Assembly (NCBI GenBank): GCA_944326675.1
Contig: CALVET010000079.1
Coordinates: 1 to 64,000, forward strand
Length of the DNA stretch: 64,000 bases
DNA from: Candidatus Gastranaerophilales bacterium
Lineage (GTDB): Bacteria > Cyanobacteriota > Vampirovibrionia > Gastranaerophilales > Gastranaerophilaceae
Reading direction: 5' to 3'
The notes under the pieces were generated by a model, which was not told where the DNA came from, did not search any database, and was given only the letters and a program-made list of their open reading frames with translations. Both the position numbers and the translations under genes were made by a program. Shown in pieces: positions 52,401 through 58,695 of this stretch (its first letter is position 1; each line of letters starts with the position of its first letter).

Positions 52401-53014
52401 ATGTTGTTAAATTTTACAAATTCAGCCTCAAATTGATTAATTTTATCCAGAATTTTCATCTGTTTTGTATAAGGAAAATAGAACATAACAGTGCTTTGAT
52501 TAACAAATTCGCACTCTTTATCAAATACAATTTTTACTGTTGTTTTGATGTTTTGAATAACTTTTTGTTTAAATTCTTCTTCGTTGTATTTTTCAAAAGT
52601 ACGCTCTAAATTGATAAAATTAATGTAGAATAACAAAGGCTTTTCCTTGTTGGATATTTTATCATCAACTTCTACACTTGTAATTTGAGCATTTTCTTGT
52701 GAGTTAATTTCAATCTTTTTGTGTGGAATTTTTTCAATTTGCTGTGGCTTTGCTTGTTCTATTTGTTTTTTTTGCGGAATTTTATCTTTGTCAAATTCGG
52801 TTCCGCATTTTCTGCATACGGAGCTTGTGGCATAATTTGCGCTATGGCATTTTGGGCAGAATTTAACGAAAGTATAGCCGCATTTTTTGCAGCTGACAGA
52901 GCCAAGGCGTGTCGGGGAACCACATCTTGGGCATTTAAAAATTAATCTTAATTTGCATGAAGGACAAATTGCATCGTCTTTTGAGACTTTTGTCTTACAT
53001 TTTGGACAAATCAA
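49406..53014 (-). CDS. Large AAA ATPase with zinc ribbons, pseudo-cyclase domain and TPR-like C-terminus
   Basis: A 1202-residue multidomain protein. Residues 1-75 contain three to four zinc-ribbon pairs (CPKC..CPSC, CPRC..CKKC, CPKC..CRKC). About 125-285 looks like a class III nucleotide cyclase domain (FYINFINLERTF, ISTVMFYF-like core, SYKFAISTIDE) but lacks the two metal-binding Asp, so it is probably catalytically dead. About 300-560 is an AAA/STAND-type ATPase with Walker A INAPRGAGKTHLL and Walker B NVIFIIDDFDLID. The rest (about 600-1200) is a long helical, TPR-like array. The start is TTG with AGGA upstream; an ATG start would remove the first Cys pair. Such layouts act as signal integrators; no partner is known. 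Confidence 0.85.
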   Translation of the reverse strand: MICPKCKTKVSKDDAICPSCKLRLIFKCPRCGSPTRLGSVSCKKCGYTFVKFCPKCHSANYATSSVCRKCGTEFDKDKIPQKKQIEQAKPQQIEKIPHKKIEINSQENAQITSVEVDDKISNKEKPLLFYINFINLERTFEKYNEEEFKQKVIQNIKTTVKIVFDKECEFVNQSTVMFYFPYTKQMKILDKINQFEAEFVKFNNILEKTLDAGLSYKFAISTIDEAQNNKEIKQLKLGSDKDVIVSSGVYPKLNNELSLIKISTDSYKLVFLEQKPVFEETKDEKYDKALEIILNNLSENNSPIRAISINAPRGAGKTHLLNDLYYRVSKAGMKDTIVFYAQCCALTQISSYGLIQSFFISLFECPNVLKNEFNIKSFEKTVLEKLQLDKIDPENLETLANLIYPLKKDYFENILINKEITFKYLKDIFEHIKQKRNVIFIIDDFDLIDESSYGFLKYLVENDYFAHDAKMILGYKNEHSIAIYFQTNKLNNNNCLNISLRKLNTSESKIFIKKVLGQNCEMPNEILSQIAYNTQGNIAYIEQILQYMFERKILTIKDKVVKFNREFENCEIPSTLEQCLFERLDFLKQHFCAEYKFLNIASLLGDKLDYKLLSSVFQLNEDDFFDIVTRLEKRGYLKRKIDDIYGFKNSLTWSYCYIRAKEEDSIKDHARKLLTELNDKTISTPLICPILAQIIGDKQLAFVLWTKNLQYANYIGDVNIYAMAQKQSLILLENVKLDNFEYTKNNICERLGKLIYTKNPQEAKDYLSNVIVAAQKLNDVNKIIDLSGYLVKSAYLTQDYTAVVEVVDNVSKYFDKKDKSEKRATVELQNALIKTRKLEALLQLGSWEEIASLVNSEINPVLQKHLNFFSKNKWITQQEIFFTWIEANIILAQSYCQQGSPLAFELITEINKVLQKEKGAKVEALKVRLEFSEAMANTSRGYFDESDLILQEILKDYSYIIDSPHFVCKWNILSLINKIFKMDFETIKDELFEATTYANNCSDEVAKNILKTLLAYVLLEEKSYLKAIEIATTQMQYFSSKKIAFGALLAWYISAAATANNKADMYCIEICEKAVKICENAQNNNSFFKILFQELLAKAYLKLNDKENAKMYCDLALQSAYTNELIYLQVRLNELKANIARECLNQQPDNKKYEYAQNVLKMYNRTIDIALNLNLKKHVKRIEKEMTSFRAHCQLNRIIEDK

Positions 53015-53140
53015 AGTTTGATAATCCTAATATATCTGCCACACATGTAGATTATAATACAAATAAAAAAAATTGATATTTTATTGTAAATTTTGTAAAT
53101 TTTTAGTGCTACAAAAAATATCTTGTAGTAAGATTTGATT

Positions 53141-53848
53141 ATGAAATTAGGAGTTAACATAGATCATATTGCAACGCTAAGAAATGCCAGAGGGGGTCTG
53201 GAACCTGACCTTGTTGAAGCAGCAAAAATTGCCTTAAGAGAAGATATTTTAGCTTTAACAATGCATTTAAGAGAAGACAGGCGTCATATTAAAGATAAGG
53301 ATTTATATGATGTTAAAGCCTTGGGGGCTAAAATAAATCTTGAAATGGCTGCAGTAGCTGAAATTCAAAAAATCGCTCTTGATGTACTACCTTATAGTGT
53401 TTGTCTTGTTCCCGAAAGAAGGCAAGAGGTCACAACCGAAGGCGGTTTAGATGCATGTGGGCAAAAAGAATATTTAAAAGAATTTATCAAGCCTTTAAAA
53501 GATAAAGGGATTCTGGTTAGTCTTTTTGTTGATGCTGATTTAGCTCAGGCAGACGCGGCTAAATATTGCGGTGCTGATTATATAGAAATGCACACCGGTG
53601 CGTTTTCTCAAGCTTTTGAAAATAATGATTATCAAAATGAATTTAATAAACTTATTCAAACTGCAAAATATGCACAAGATTTGGGTTTAAAAGTTAACGC
53701 AGGTCATGGTTTAAATTATCAAAACGTTTATTTGATGAAAAAAATAGACGGGCTTTGCGAGCTAAATATAGGACACAGTATTATATCAAGAAGCATTTTT
53801 GTGGGCTTAAAAACAGCAATCAGAGAGATGCTTGAACTAATTAAATAA
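53141..53848 (+). CDS. pdxJ: Pyridoxine 5'-phosphate synthase PdxJ
   Basis: Last step of the deoxyxylulose-5-phosphate-dependent vitamin B6 route, condensing 3-amino-1-hydroxyacetone phosphate with 1-deoxyxylulose 5-phosphate. 235 residues from ATG 53141; motifs LGVNIDHIATLRNARGG, THLREDRRHI-like MHLREDRRHIKD, PERRQEVTTEGG, IEMHTGAF, NAGHGLNYQNV and ELNIGHSIISRSIFVGL, all quoted partly. The in-frame TTG at 53135 is not preferred. No RBS is seen, but TAAGAT (53129-53134) ends 6 bases before the ATG, so the transcript may be leaderless. Its substrate links to the DXS-family gene at the right edge. Confidence 0.96.
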   Translation: MKLGVNIDHIATLRNARGGLEPDLVEAAKIALREDILALTMHLREDRRHIKDKDLYDVKALGAKINLEMAAVAEIQKIALDVLPYSVCLVPERRQEVTTEGGLDACGQKEYLKEFIKPLKDKGILVSLFVDADLAQADAAKYCGADYIEMHTGAFSQAFENNDYQNEFNKLIQTAKYAQDLGLKVNAGHGLNYQNVYLMKKIDGLCELNIGHSIISRSIFVGLKTAIREMLELIK

Positions 53849-53865
53849 GTTTTGTAAATACTTAC

Positions 53866-53894
53866 TTGACATAAAATTTTGTCTCAGATATATT
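53866..53894 (+). promoter_or_regulatory. Consensus sigma-70 promoter of rplU
   Basis: TTGACA (53866-53871) and TATATT (53889-53894) with exactly 17 bases between. Predicts a start near 53901 and a 76-base leader. Confidence 0.85.
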
Positions 53895-53900
53895 ATTTAA

Positions 53901-53976
53901 TGCAGATAGGTTGGTCGTGTCTAAATGCTAGAAGTAACTAATCTAAGCTACGATCCCTTAAAAGAAAGGATACGCA
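53901..53976 (+). promoter_or_regulatory. 5' leader of rplU-rpmA, possible autoregulatory element
   Basis: The leader is less AT-rich than its surroundings and contains GGTCGTG (from about 53914) that can pair with CTACGATCC (from about 53948), enclosing a smaller stem-loop region. Ribosomal protein L21 leaders with regulatory structure are known in Firmicutes; this one is only similar in position and size. No T run is present, so it is not an attenuator. Confidence 0.35.
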
Positions 53977-54333
53977 ATGTACGCAATAGTTGAAACAGGC
54001 GGAAAGCAATATAAGCTTGAAGAAGGCAAATATGTTGACATTGAGTTATTAGATGCTCAAGCCGATGATAAAGTTACTTTTGATAAAATCGTTATGTTAG
54101 TAAACGGGAAAAAATCAAAAGTTGGAAGACCCTATGTAGCTTCTGCTACTGTTGACGGTACCGTTGTTAAAAATGACAAGGCTAAAAAAGTAATTGTTTA
54201 CAAACAACGTCCTAAAAAGGGCACTAGAGTTAAACAAGGTCACAGACAACAATTCACTAGAGTAATGATTAACAAAATCAATACAAAAGCTTCAAAAGCT
54301 TCAAAAAGTGAAGAAACAACAGGAGAAGAATAA
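53977..54333 (+). CDS. rplU: Ribosomal protein bL21
   Basis: Large-subunit protein binding 23S rRNA. The 118 residues begin [19 protein letters not shown] and carry VGRPYV, TVDGTVV and the C-terminal [21 protein letters not shown] (split here as [13 protein letters not shown] and HRQQFTRV). The tail is extended by about 15 Lys/Ser/Glu residues. RBS AAAGGATA. It is followed immediately by rpmA in the -1 frame, the usual rplU-rpmA operon. Confidence 0.97.
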   Translation: MYAIVETGGKQYKLEEGKYVDIELLDAQADDKVTFDKIVMLVNGKKSKVGRPYVASATVDGTVVKNDKAKKVIVYKQRPKKGTRVKQGHRQQFTRVMINKINTKASKASKSEETTGEE

Positions 54334-54335
54334 AA

Positions 54336-54590
54336 AAGGCACATAAGAAGGGTGAAGGTTCATCAAAGAACAGACGCGACAGCGAAAGTAAGAGATTAGG
54401 CGTTAAAAAATACGCTAATGAACAAGTTGTTGCAGGAAATATAATTGTAAGACAACGTGGTACAAAAATCCACCCGGGAAACAATGTTGGTATGGGTAAA
54501 GATAACACATTGTTTGCACTTGTGGATGGTGTAGTTAAATTTGAACCTTACAGAAGAACAAGAAAACAAGTAAGCGTTTACGCACAGTAA
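54336..54590 (+). CDS. rpmA: Ribosomal protein bL27, without a normal start codon
   Basis: An essential-type large-subunit protein near the peptidyl-transferase centre. Reading from GCA at 54339 gives [20 protein letters not shown], then [40 protein letters not shown] and [11 protein letters not shown], complete to the stop at 54588-54590 (83 residues): an unmistakable L27. The codon where ATG is expected (54336-54338) is AAG. In the 27 bases back to the in-frame stop at 54309 there is no ATG, GTG, TTG or CTG; only ATA at 54330, overlapping the rplU stop. AGGAG (54321-54325) lies upstream at workable spacing. A single A-to-T change at 54337 would restore ATG. Coordinates take AAG as the start position. 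A gene caller would miss or truncate it. NRRDS replaces the common NGRDS. Confidence 0.9.
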   Translation, partial: KAHKKGEGSSKNRRDSESKRLGVKKYANEQVVAGNIIVRQRGTKIHPGNNVGMGKDNTLFALVDGVVKFEPYRRTRKQVSVYAQ

Positions 54591-54641
54591 TATAATTCTA
54601 AAACTGTTTAGGATTAATAAAAATGAAAATTTAATATGGAT

Positions 54642-54719
54642 GGGAGCGTAGCTCAGTTTGGTTAGAGCGCTTGCCTGTCACGCAAGAGGTCGCGGGTTCG
54701 AGCCCCGTCGTTCCCGCCA
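54642..54719 (+). tRNA. tRNA-Asp (GTC)
   Basis: Cloverleaf of 78 bases with encoded CCA (54717-54719). Acceptor stem GGGAGCG / CGTTCCC with one G-T pair; anticodon loop CTGTCAC with GTC at 54677-54679; GGTTCGA T-loop. It follows rpmA by 51 bases and has a terminator. Confidence 0.97.
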
Positions 54720-54726
54720 TATTATT

Positions 54727-54752
54727 AAAAAACACCGTTAAGGTGTTTTTTA
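54727..54752 (+). terminator. Terminator after tRNA-Asp
   Basis: Perfect 10-bp stem AAAAAACACC (54727-54736) / GGTGTTTTTT (54742-54751) with a 5-base loop. Confidence 0.92.
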
Positions 54753-54767
54753 GTATCTGGGGGATAG

Positions 54768-55874
54768 ATGATTTATAAAAATTTATTTAAAAAAATTCCA
54801 AAAAATGCTAAAAAAATAGCAATTTATGGAGCGGGTACATGCGGAATTGCGATTGAAAATGCAATTAAAGAAAATTTAAAAGATGTATCGGTTGAATTTT
54901 TCTTAGATTTGAAAAAAAATCAAGATGAAAAAATCAATGTACCTATTTATCATCCTGAAAAATTACCTAACTTAAAAGATGATATTGATTTAATAATTAT
55001 TTCTGTTTGGAGTGATGTATTTTTTGTTGTCGCGCTGTTGAATTATTATAATATTCCTTATTTAATAATTCCTCGTGAGCTTGAATTTAAAATAAGAAAT
55101 CTTCCTTATAAAGAAAAGTACGAAAAGGCAAAAAATATTTTTTCTGATAAAAAATCAAAGAAATTATATGAATTATTGTGGCAAGCAAAAATCAATAATG
55201 ATTTCAAAAATGTTCAAAAGTATGTTTTAAAAAATCATAATATTAAAGCAGGGCTTCAAGGAAGAAATTATAATAAACAATATCATGAATATATCAATAA
55301 AGATTCCATTAGAATAATGTTTGATTGTGGATTTTTTAACGGAGTAAATGCTCTTAACTTTATTAAAAATTTTCCTAATCTTGAAAAAGAATATGCTTTT
55401 GAGCCTTTTTACAGTGAATTTAGAAGTGATTTACTAGATTTTGCCATTCAAAATTCAAACAAAGTTCAGATTGTCCCTTATGCAGTTTGGGATAAAAAGG
55501 AAAATTTAAGTTTTTGTCTTTCAGGTCCTGCCTCAAGGGCTGAAAGTCTAGCTGTTGTTAAAAGCTCTCAAATAATGAATGTTGAAACAATTGCTCTTGA
55601 TGAAGCAAAAAATATGCTCAATGTTCAAAAAGTTGATTTTATTAAGATGGATATTGAAGGCTCAGAATTAAACGCTCTTAAAGGCGCTAAAAATTTAATT
55701 TTAAATGACAGGCCTCAGATGGCTATTTCAATTTATCATTCAAGCGCTGACTTTGTTAATATTCCTTTATATTTATATGATTTATTGGATAATTACAGTT
55801 TTTATTTGGGGCATTATTCTATAAATCACAACGAAACAATCATTTATTGTATTCCTAATGAATTAAATAAATAG
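54768..55874 (+). CDS. FkbM-family methyltransferase with an N-terminal Rossmann-like domain
   Basis: A 368-residue protein. The C-terminal part (about 185-360) is an FkbM SAM-dependent methyltransferase: IMFDCGFFNGVNAL (motif I), YAFEPFYSEF and VDFIKMDIEGSELNALKGA. The N-terminal part (about 1-105) begins IAIYGAGTCGIAIENAI, a glycine-rich nucleotide or sugar-nucleotide binding fold like that of sugar acetyltransferase or epimerase N-domains. FkbM enzymes often O-methylate sugars of surface polysaccharides. It stands alone, between tRNA-Asp and the small secreted protein gene, so its substrate cannot be inferred from neighbours. Confidence 0.85.
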   Translation: MIYKNLFKKIPKNAKKIAIYGAGTCGIAIENAIKENLKDVSVEFFLDLKKNQDEKINVPIYHPEKLPNLKDDIDLIIISVWSDVFFVVALLNYYNIPYLIIPRELEFKIRNLPYKEKYEKAKNIFSDKKSKKLYELLWQAKINNDFKNVQKYVLKNHNIKAGLQGRNYNKQYHEYINKDSIRIMFDCGFFNGVNALNFIKNFPNLEKEYAFEPFYSEFRSDLLDFAIQNSNKVQIVPYAVWDKKENLSFCLSGPASRAESLAVVKSSQIMNVETIALDEAKNMLNVQKVDFIKMDIEGSELNALKGAKNLILNDRPQMAISIYHSSADFVNIPLYLYDLLDNYSFYLGHYSINHNETIIYCIPNELNK

Positions 55875-55888
55875 TTGGATTGTAAAAA

Positions 55889-56242
55889 TTATTTCCAATA
55901 GCCGAATTCTTGTCTTGCAATTTCCTTTAGTTTTTTCATTGCTTCGGGTTTATTATCCCTGCAAGATAAATTGGCTATTTGACCGTTATATTTATAAAAT
56001 TGTATGTTGCAGCTTGTTGCGTCTATTATATATTTTTTAATAATTAACTCCTTGCAATCCCCGCTTTTTAGCGCCATTGCAAGTTTATTGTAGTCGCTTC
56101 TGGTGAATTGATAAGGGTTAAAAGATGATACTACTTGAACTCCGTTATCATTTTTATATGTGCATTCGTAAAAAACAGCATTTGCTGTTTGAATATTCAC
56201 CATCAACACTATAAAAAATATGTTTATTGCATATTTTTTCAT
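55889..56242 (-). CDS. Small secreted protein with four cysteines
   Basis: A 117-residue protein with a signal peptide (MKKYAINIFFIVLMVNIQTANA). The mature part has four cysteines (in YECTYKN, SGDCKEL, ATSCNIQF and LSCRDNK), which can form two disulfides. Aromatic-rich, no metal motif. Gram-negative periplasmic or secreted location is likely. The gene is alone on this strand; the RBS is weak. No family recognised. Confidence 0.65.
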   Translation of the reverse strand: MKKYAINIFFIVLMVNIQTANAVFYECTYKNDNGVQVVSSFNPYQFTRSDYNKLAMALKSGDCKELIIKKYIIDATSCNIQFYKYNGQIANLSCRDNKPEAMKKLKEIARQEFGYWK

Positions 56243-56284
56243 ATATTTTTAATGCCACAAAATATGGCTAAAATAACCCTAAGA

Positions 56285-56635
56285 TTATTCATTAGTGTGA
56301 TCAAGGGCTTTTTCAAGAATGGTTTTAACATGGTCATCATCTAATGAGTAATATACATTTTTTCCTTGTTTTGATGCTTTAACAAGTTTTGCTGTTCTTA
56401 AAATTTTTAATTGGTGTGAAACTGCTGATTTTGTCATATTAAGAAGTACAGCTAAATCACTAACGCACATTTGATTTACATCTAATGCCCATAATAATTG
56501 AATTCTGGTGCTATCTCCCATCACTTTGAAAAAATCCGAAAGTTCATATAAAATTTTAGTATCAGGCATTTTAGGGATTATTTTATTTACTAAATCAAGA
56601 TTTGTGGGTGTGCAGTCAGTTTTTTTAATTTGCAT
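56285..56635 (-). CDS. ArsR/SmtB-family zinc-responsive repressor
   Basis: Winged-helix metal sensor of 116 residues. The recognition helix is SDLAVLLNMTKSAVSHQL-type (about 59-76) and the beta-wing follows. At the C-terminal helix the ligands Asp100, His102, His113 and Glu116 fit D-x-H-x10-H-x-x-E, the alpha-5 zinc site of SmtB and CzrA. Cys57 (in QMCVSDLA) could also bind thiophilic metals as in CadC-type alpha-3 sites, and Cys8 may assist. Divergent from the Zn/Cd ATPase; its own promoter overlaps operator copy 1, so it should repress itself and the pump until zinc or cadmium rises. RBS AGGAGAACTC. Confidence 0.93.
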   Translation of the reverse strand: MQIKKTDCTPTNLDLVNKIIPKMPDTKILYELSDFFKVMGDSTRIQLLWALDVNQMCVSDLAVLLNMTKSAVSHQLKILRTAKLVKASKQGKNVYYSLDDDHVKTILEKALDHTNE

Positions 56636-56653
56636 GAGTTCTCCTTTGTCTAT

Positions 56654-56682
56654 ATTATATAAACAATTGAACAGTTATTCAA
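56654..56682 (-). promoter_or_regulatory. Promoter of the ArsR-family gene, overlapping operator 1
   Basis: On the minus strand TTGAAT (56677-56682) and TATAAT (56654-56659) are 17 bases apart. The -35 lies inside operator copy 1 (56667-56682). Confidence 0.75.
56667..56682. promoter_or_regulatory. ArsR/SmtB-type operator, copy 1
   Basis: TTGAACA-GT-TATTCAA, an inverted repeat matching at 6 of 7 pairs, similar to the TGAACA/TGTTCA half-sites of SmtB and CzrA operators. In the promoter of the repressor gene. Confidence 0.75.
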
Positions 56683-56720
56683 CTATTATTAAATTTTGTA
56701 AAATATTTCTTGGTAATATC

Positions 56721-56750
56721 TTGACAATTGAACAGTTGCTCAACTATAAT
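56721..56750 (+). promoter_or_regulatory. Promoter of the Zn/Cd ATPase gene, with operator 2 in the spacer
   Basis: TTGACA (56721-56726) and TATAAT (56745-56750), both perfect consensus, spacing 18 bases; operator copy 2 (56728-56743) fills the spacer almost exactly. Confidence 0.85.
56728..56743. promoter_or_regulatory. ArsR/SmtB-type operator, copy 2
   Basis: TTGAACA-GT-TGCTCAA. It lies between the -35 and -10 of the ATPase promoter, so bound repressor would block RNA polymerase directly. Confidence 0.75.
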
Positions 56751-56763
56751 ATTAATATAACAG

Positions 56764-56779
56764 TTGAACAATTATTCAA
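56764..56779. promoter_or_regulatory. ArsR/SmtB-type operator, copy 3
   Basis: TTGAACA-AT-TATTCAA. It lies in the 5' leader, just before the RBS AAGGAG, downstream of the predicted transcription start. Confidence 0.65.
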
Positions 56780-56794
56780 TCAAAGGAGTTATAT

Positions 56795-58672
56795 ATGTGT
56801 TCTCATTCTCACAGTTGTTCTTGTAAAGTGCATAACGAAGAAAAATCTTTCCCTTGGGTTAACATTATTTTCCCTGCTTTGATGTTATCTGTAGCAATGT
56901 TGTTTGATTTACCTTTTTATGTTTCATTGTTGTTGTATATCTTTGCATATCTTTGGGCGGGCTATGATGTTTTATTTACTGCTTTAAAAAATATTTTAAA
57001 GGGTGATTTTTTTGATGAGAACTTTTTAATGTCTGTTGCTACTATTGGCGCAATTTTAATTAAAGAATATCCTGAAGCTGTTGCTGTAATGCTTTTATAT
57101 AAGATTGGCGAAGCTCTTCAAGATAAAGCCGTTGATAAGTCTAAAAATTCAATTTCAAAATTAATGGATATAAACCCTCAATATGCAAATGTTTTTGATG
57201 GAGTTAAAACAGTTAAAAAAAATCCTGACGAGGTAAATATAGATGACATTATTGTTGTAAAAACCGGAGAAAAAATTCCTCTTGACGGGGTTGTTGTTGA
57301 AGGAAAAGCAAATATTGATACATCTGCTTTAACCGGTGAATCTATGCCTTTAGCTTTAGAAGAAGGAAAAGAAGCGCTGAGCGGTTGTATTGTAAAAGAC
57401 GGTTATTTAAAAATTAAAGTTTTAAAGTTATATCATGACTCAACAATTTCAAAAATACTTGAGCTTGTTGAACATGCGAGTGATAAAAAGACAAACAGTG
57501 AAAAATTCATCACAAAATTTGCAAGAATTTATACTCCTATTGTAGTTTTCTTAGCTTTATTTTTAGCAGTTTTTCCTCCTGTTGTTTTGGGTGATGATTT
57601 TGCGGTTTGGATTAACAGAGCACTAGTATTCCTTGTTATTTCTTGTCCTTGCGCTCTTGTTATTTCTGTTCCTTTGAGCTTCTTTGCAGGTATCGGATCT
57701 GCCGCAAGGAAAGGTATTTTAATTAAAGGAAGTAAATATATTGAAGTATTATCAAAAACAAAAAATGTAGTGTTTGATAAAACAGGAACTCTGACCAAGG
57801 GACATTTCAGTGTTGAAAAGGTTGTCAGCTTTGATGGTTCAATTTCCGAAGAAGAAATTTTAGAAAATATTTGTAAAGTAGAAAGTTGTTCAAACCATCC
57901 TTTGGCATTGTCAATTTTAAGCGCTTGCGATTTTAAAGATTTAAAATCAGAATTAAAAAATGTAAATGAAATTTCAGGCAAAGGTATTAAGGCAACAGTT
58001 GATAATAAAGAAGTTTTAGTAGGAAATTTAAACCTGTTAAAAGAAAATAACATTGATGTACCCTTTGTTGATGAAATAGGAAGCGTTATATATCTTGCTA
58101 AAAATTCTAAATGTTTGGGCTATGTTGTTTTATTTGACACTTTAAAAGATACAACCAAAACAGGAGTTGAAAATTTAAAAAAATTAAATATAAACACATA
58201 TATTTTGAGCGGCGATTCTAATAATGCAGTTAAAAAAATTGCTGATGAATTAGGAGTTGTTAATTATTATTCAAAATTATTACCTCAAGATAAAGTTGAA
58301 AAATTGGAAAATATAATAAAAAATGAAGCAAAAAATCAATCAACTGTTTTTGTTGGCGATGGAATTAATGATGCTCCGGTATTAAAAAGAGCCGATATAG
58401 GCATTTCAATGGGTGCGTTTGGTTCGGATATTGCAATCGAAGCAAGCGATGTTGTTATCATGGATGATAATTTAACAAAAATATCAAAAGCAATAAATAT
58501 ATCAAAAAGAATAATGGCTATTGCAAAACAAAATATAGCTTTTGCAATATTTATTAAGGTTTTATTTCTTTTGTTGAGTACTTTTGGACTCATGACAATG
58601 TGGGGTGCAATATTTGCCGATGTCGGCGTAACTTTTTTGGCAGTATTGAATTCCTTAAGGGCTATGAGGTAG
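56795..58672 (+). CDS. zntA: Zinc/cadmium/lead-exporting P1B-type ATPase
   Basis: ATP-driven efflux pump of the inner membrane. The 625 residues include a short Cys/His-rich N-terminus (MCSHSHSCSCKVH) in place of the usual ferredoxin-like HMA domain, about eight transmembrane spans, the actuator TSALTGESMPLA, the metal-site SCPCALVIS (Cys284, Cys286), phosphorylation DKTGTLTKG (Asp328), the SNHPLAL histidine-proline motif and GDGINDAPVL. CPC with the ArsR-type zinc sensor next door indicates Zn, Cd or Pb rather than copper. RBS AAAGGAG. Repressed by the divergent ArsR-family regulator through three operator copies. Confidence 0.95.
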   Translation: MCSHSHSCSCKVHNEEKSFPWVNIIFPALMLSVAMLFDLPFYVSLLLYIFAYLWAGYDVLFTALKNILKGDFFDENFLMSVATIGAILIKEYPEAVAVMLLYKIGEALQDKAVDKSKNSISKLMDINPQYANVFDGVKTVKKNPDEVNIDDIIVVKTGEKIPLDGVVVEGKANIDTSALTGESMPLALEEGKEALSGCIVKDGYLKIKVLKLYHDSTISKILELVEHASDKKTNSEKFITKFARIYTPIVVFLALFLAVFPPVVLGDDFAVWINRALVFLVISCPCALVISVPLSFFAGIGSAARKGILIKGSKYIEVLSKTKNVVFDKTGTLTKGHFSVEKVVSFDGSISEEEILENICKVESCSNHPLALSILSACDFKDLKSELKNVNEISGKGIKATVDNKEVLVGNLNLLKENNIDVPFVDEIGSVIYLAKNSKCLGYVVLFDTLKDTTKTGVENLKKLNINTYILSGDSNNAVKKIADELGVVNYYSKLLPQDKVEKLENIIKNEAKNQSTVFVGDGINDAPVLKRADIGISMGAFGSDIAIEASDVVIMDDNLTKISKAINISKRIMAIAKQNIAFAIFIKVLFLLLSTFGLMTMWGAIFADVGVTFLAVLNSLRAMR

Positions 58673-58695
58673 AATAAAAATAAAAAAGGAAAAAA

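Noticed and set aside
54333-54340. Programmed -1 frameshift at A6G to make an L21-L27 fusion
   Set aside because: The AAAAAAG heptamer lies after the rplU stop codon in the zero frame, so ribosomes would terminate before reaching it. The expected products are separate proteins.
54768-55874. Surface-polysaccharide gene cluster around the FkbM gene
   Set aside because: No glycosyltransferase, flippase or sugar-nucleotide gene is adjacent; the FkbM gene stands alone after a terminator.
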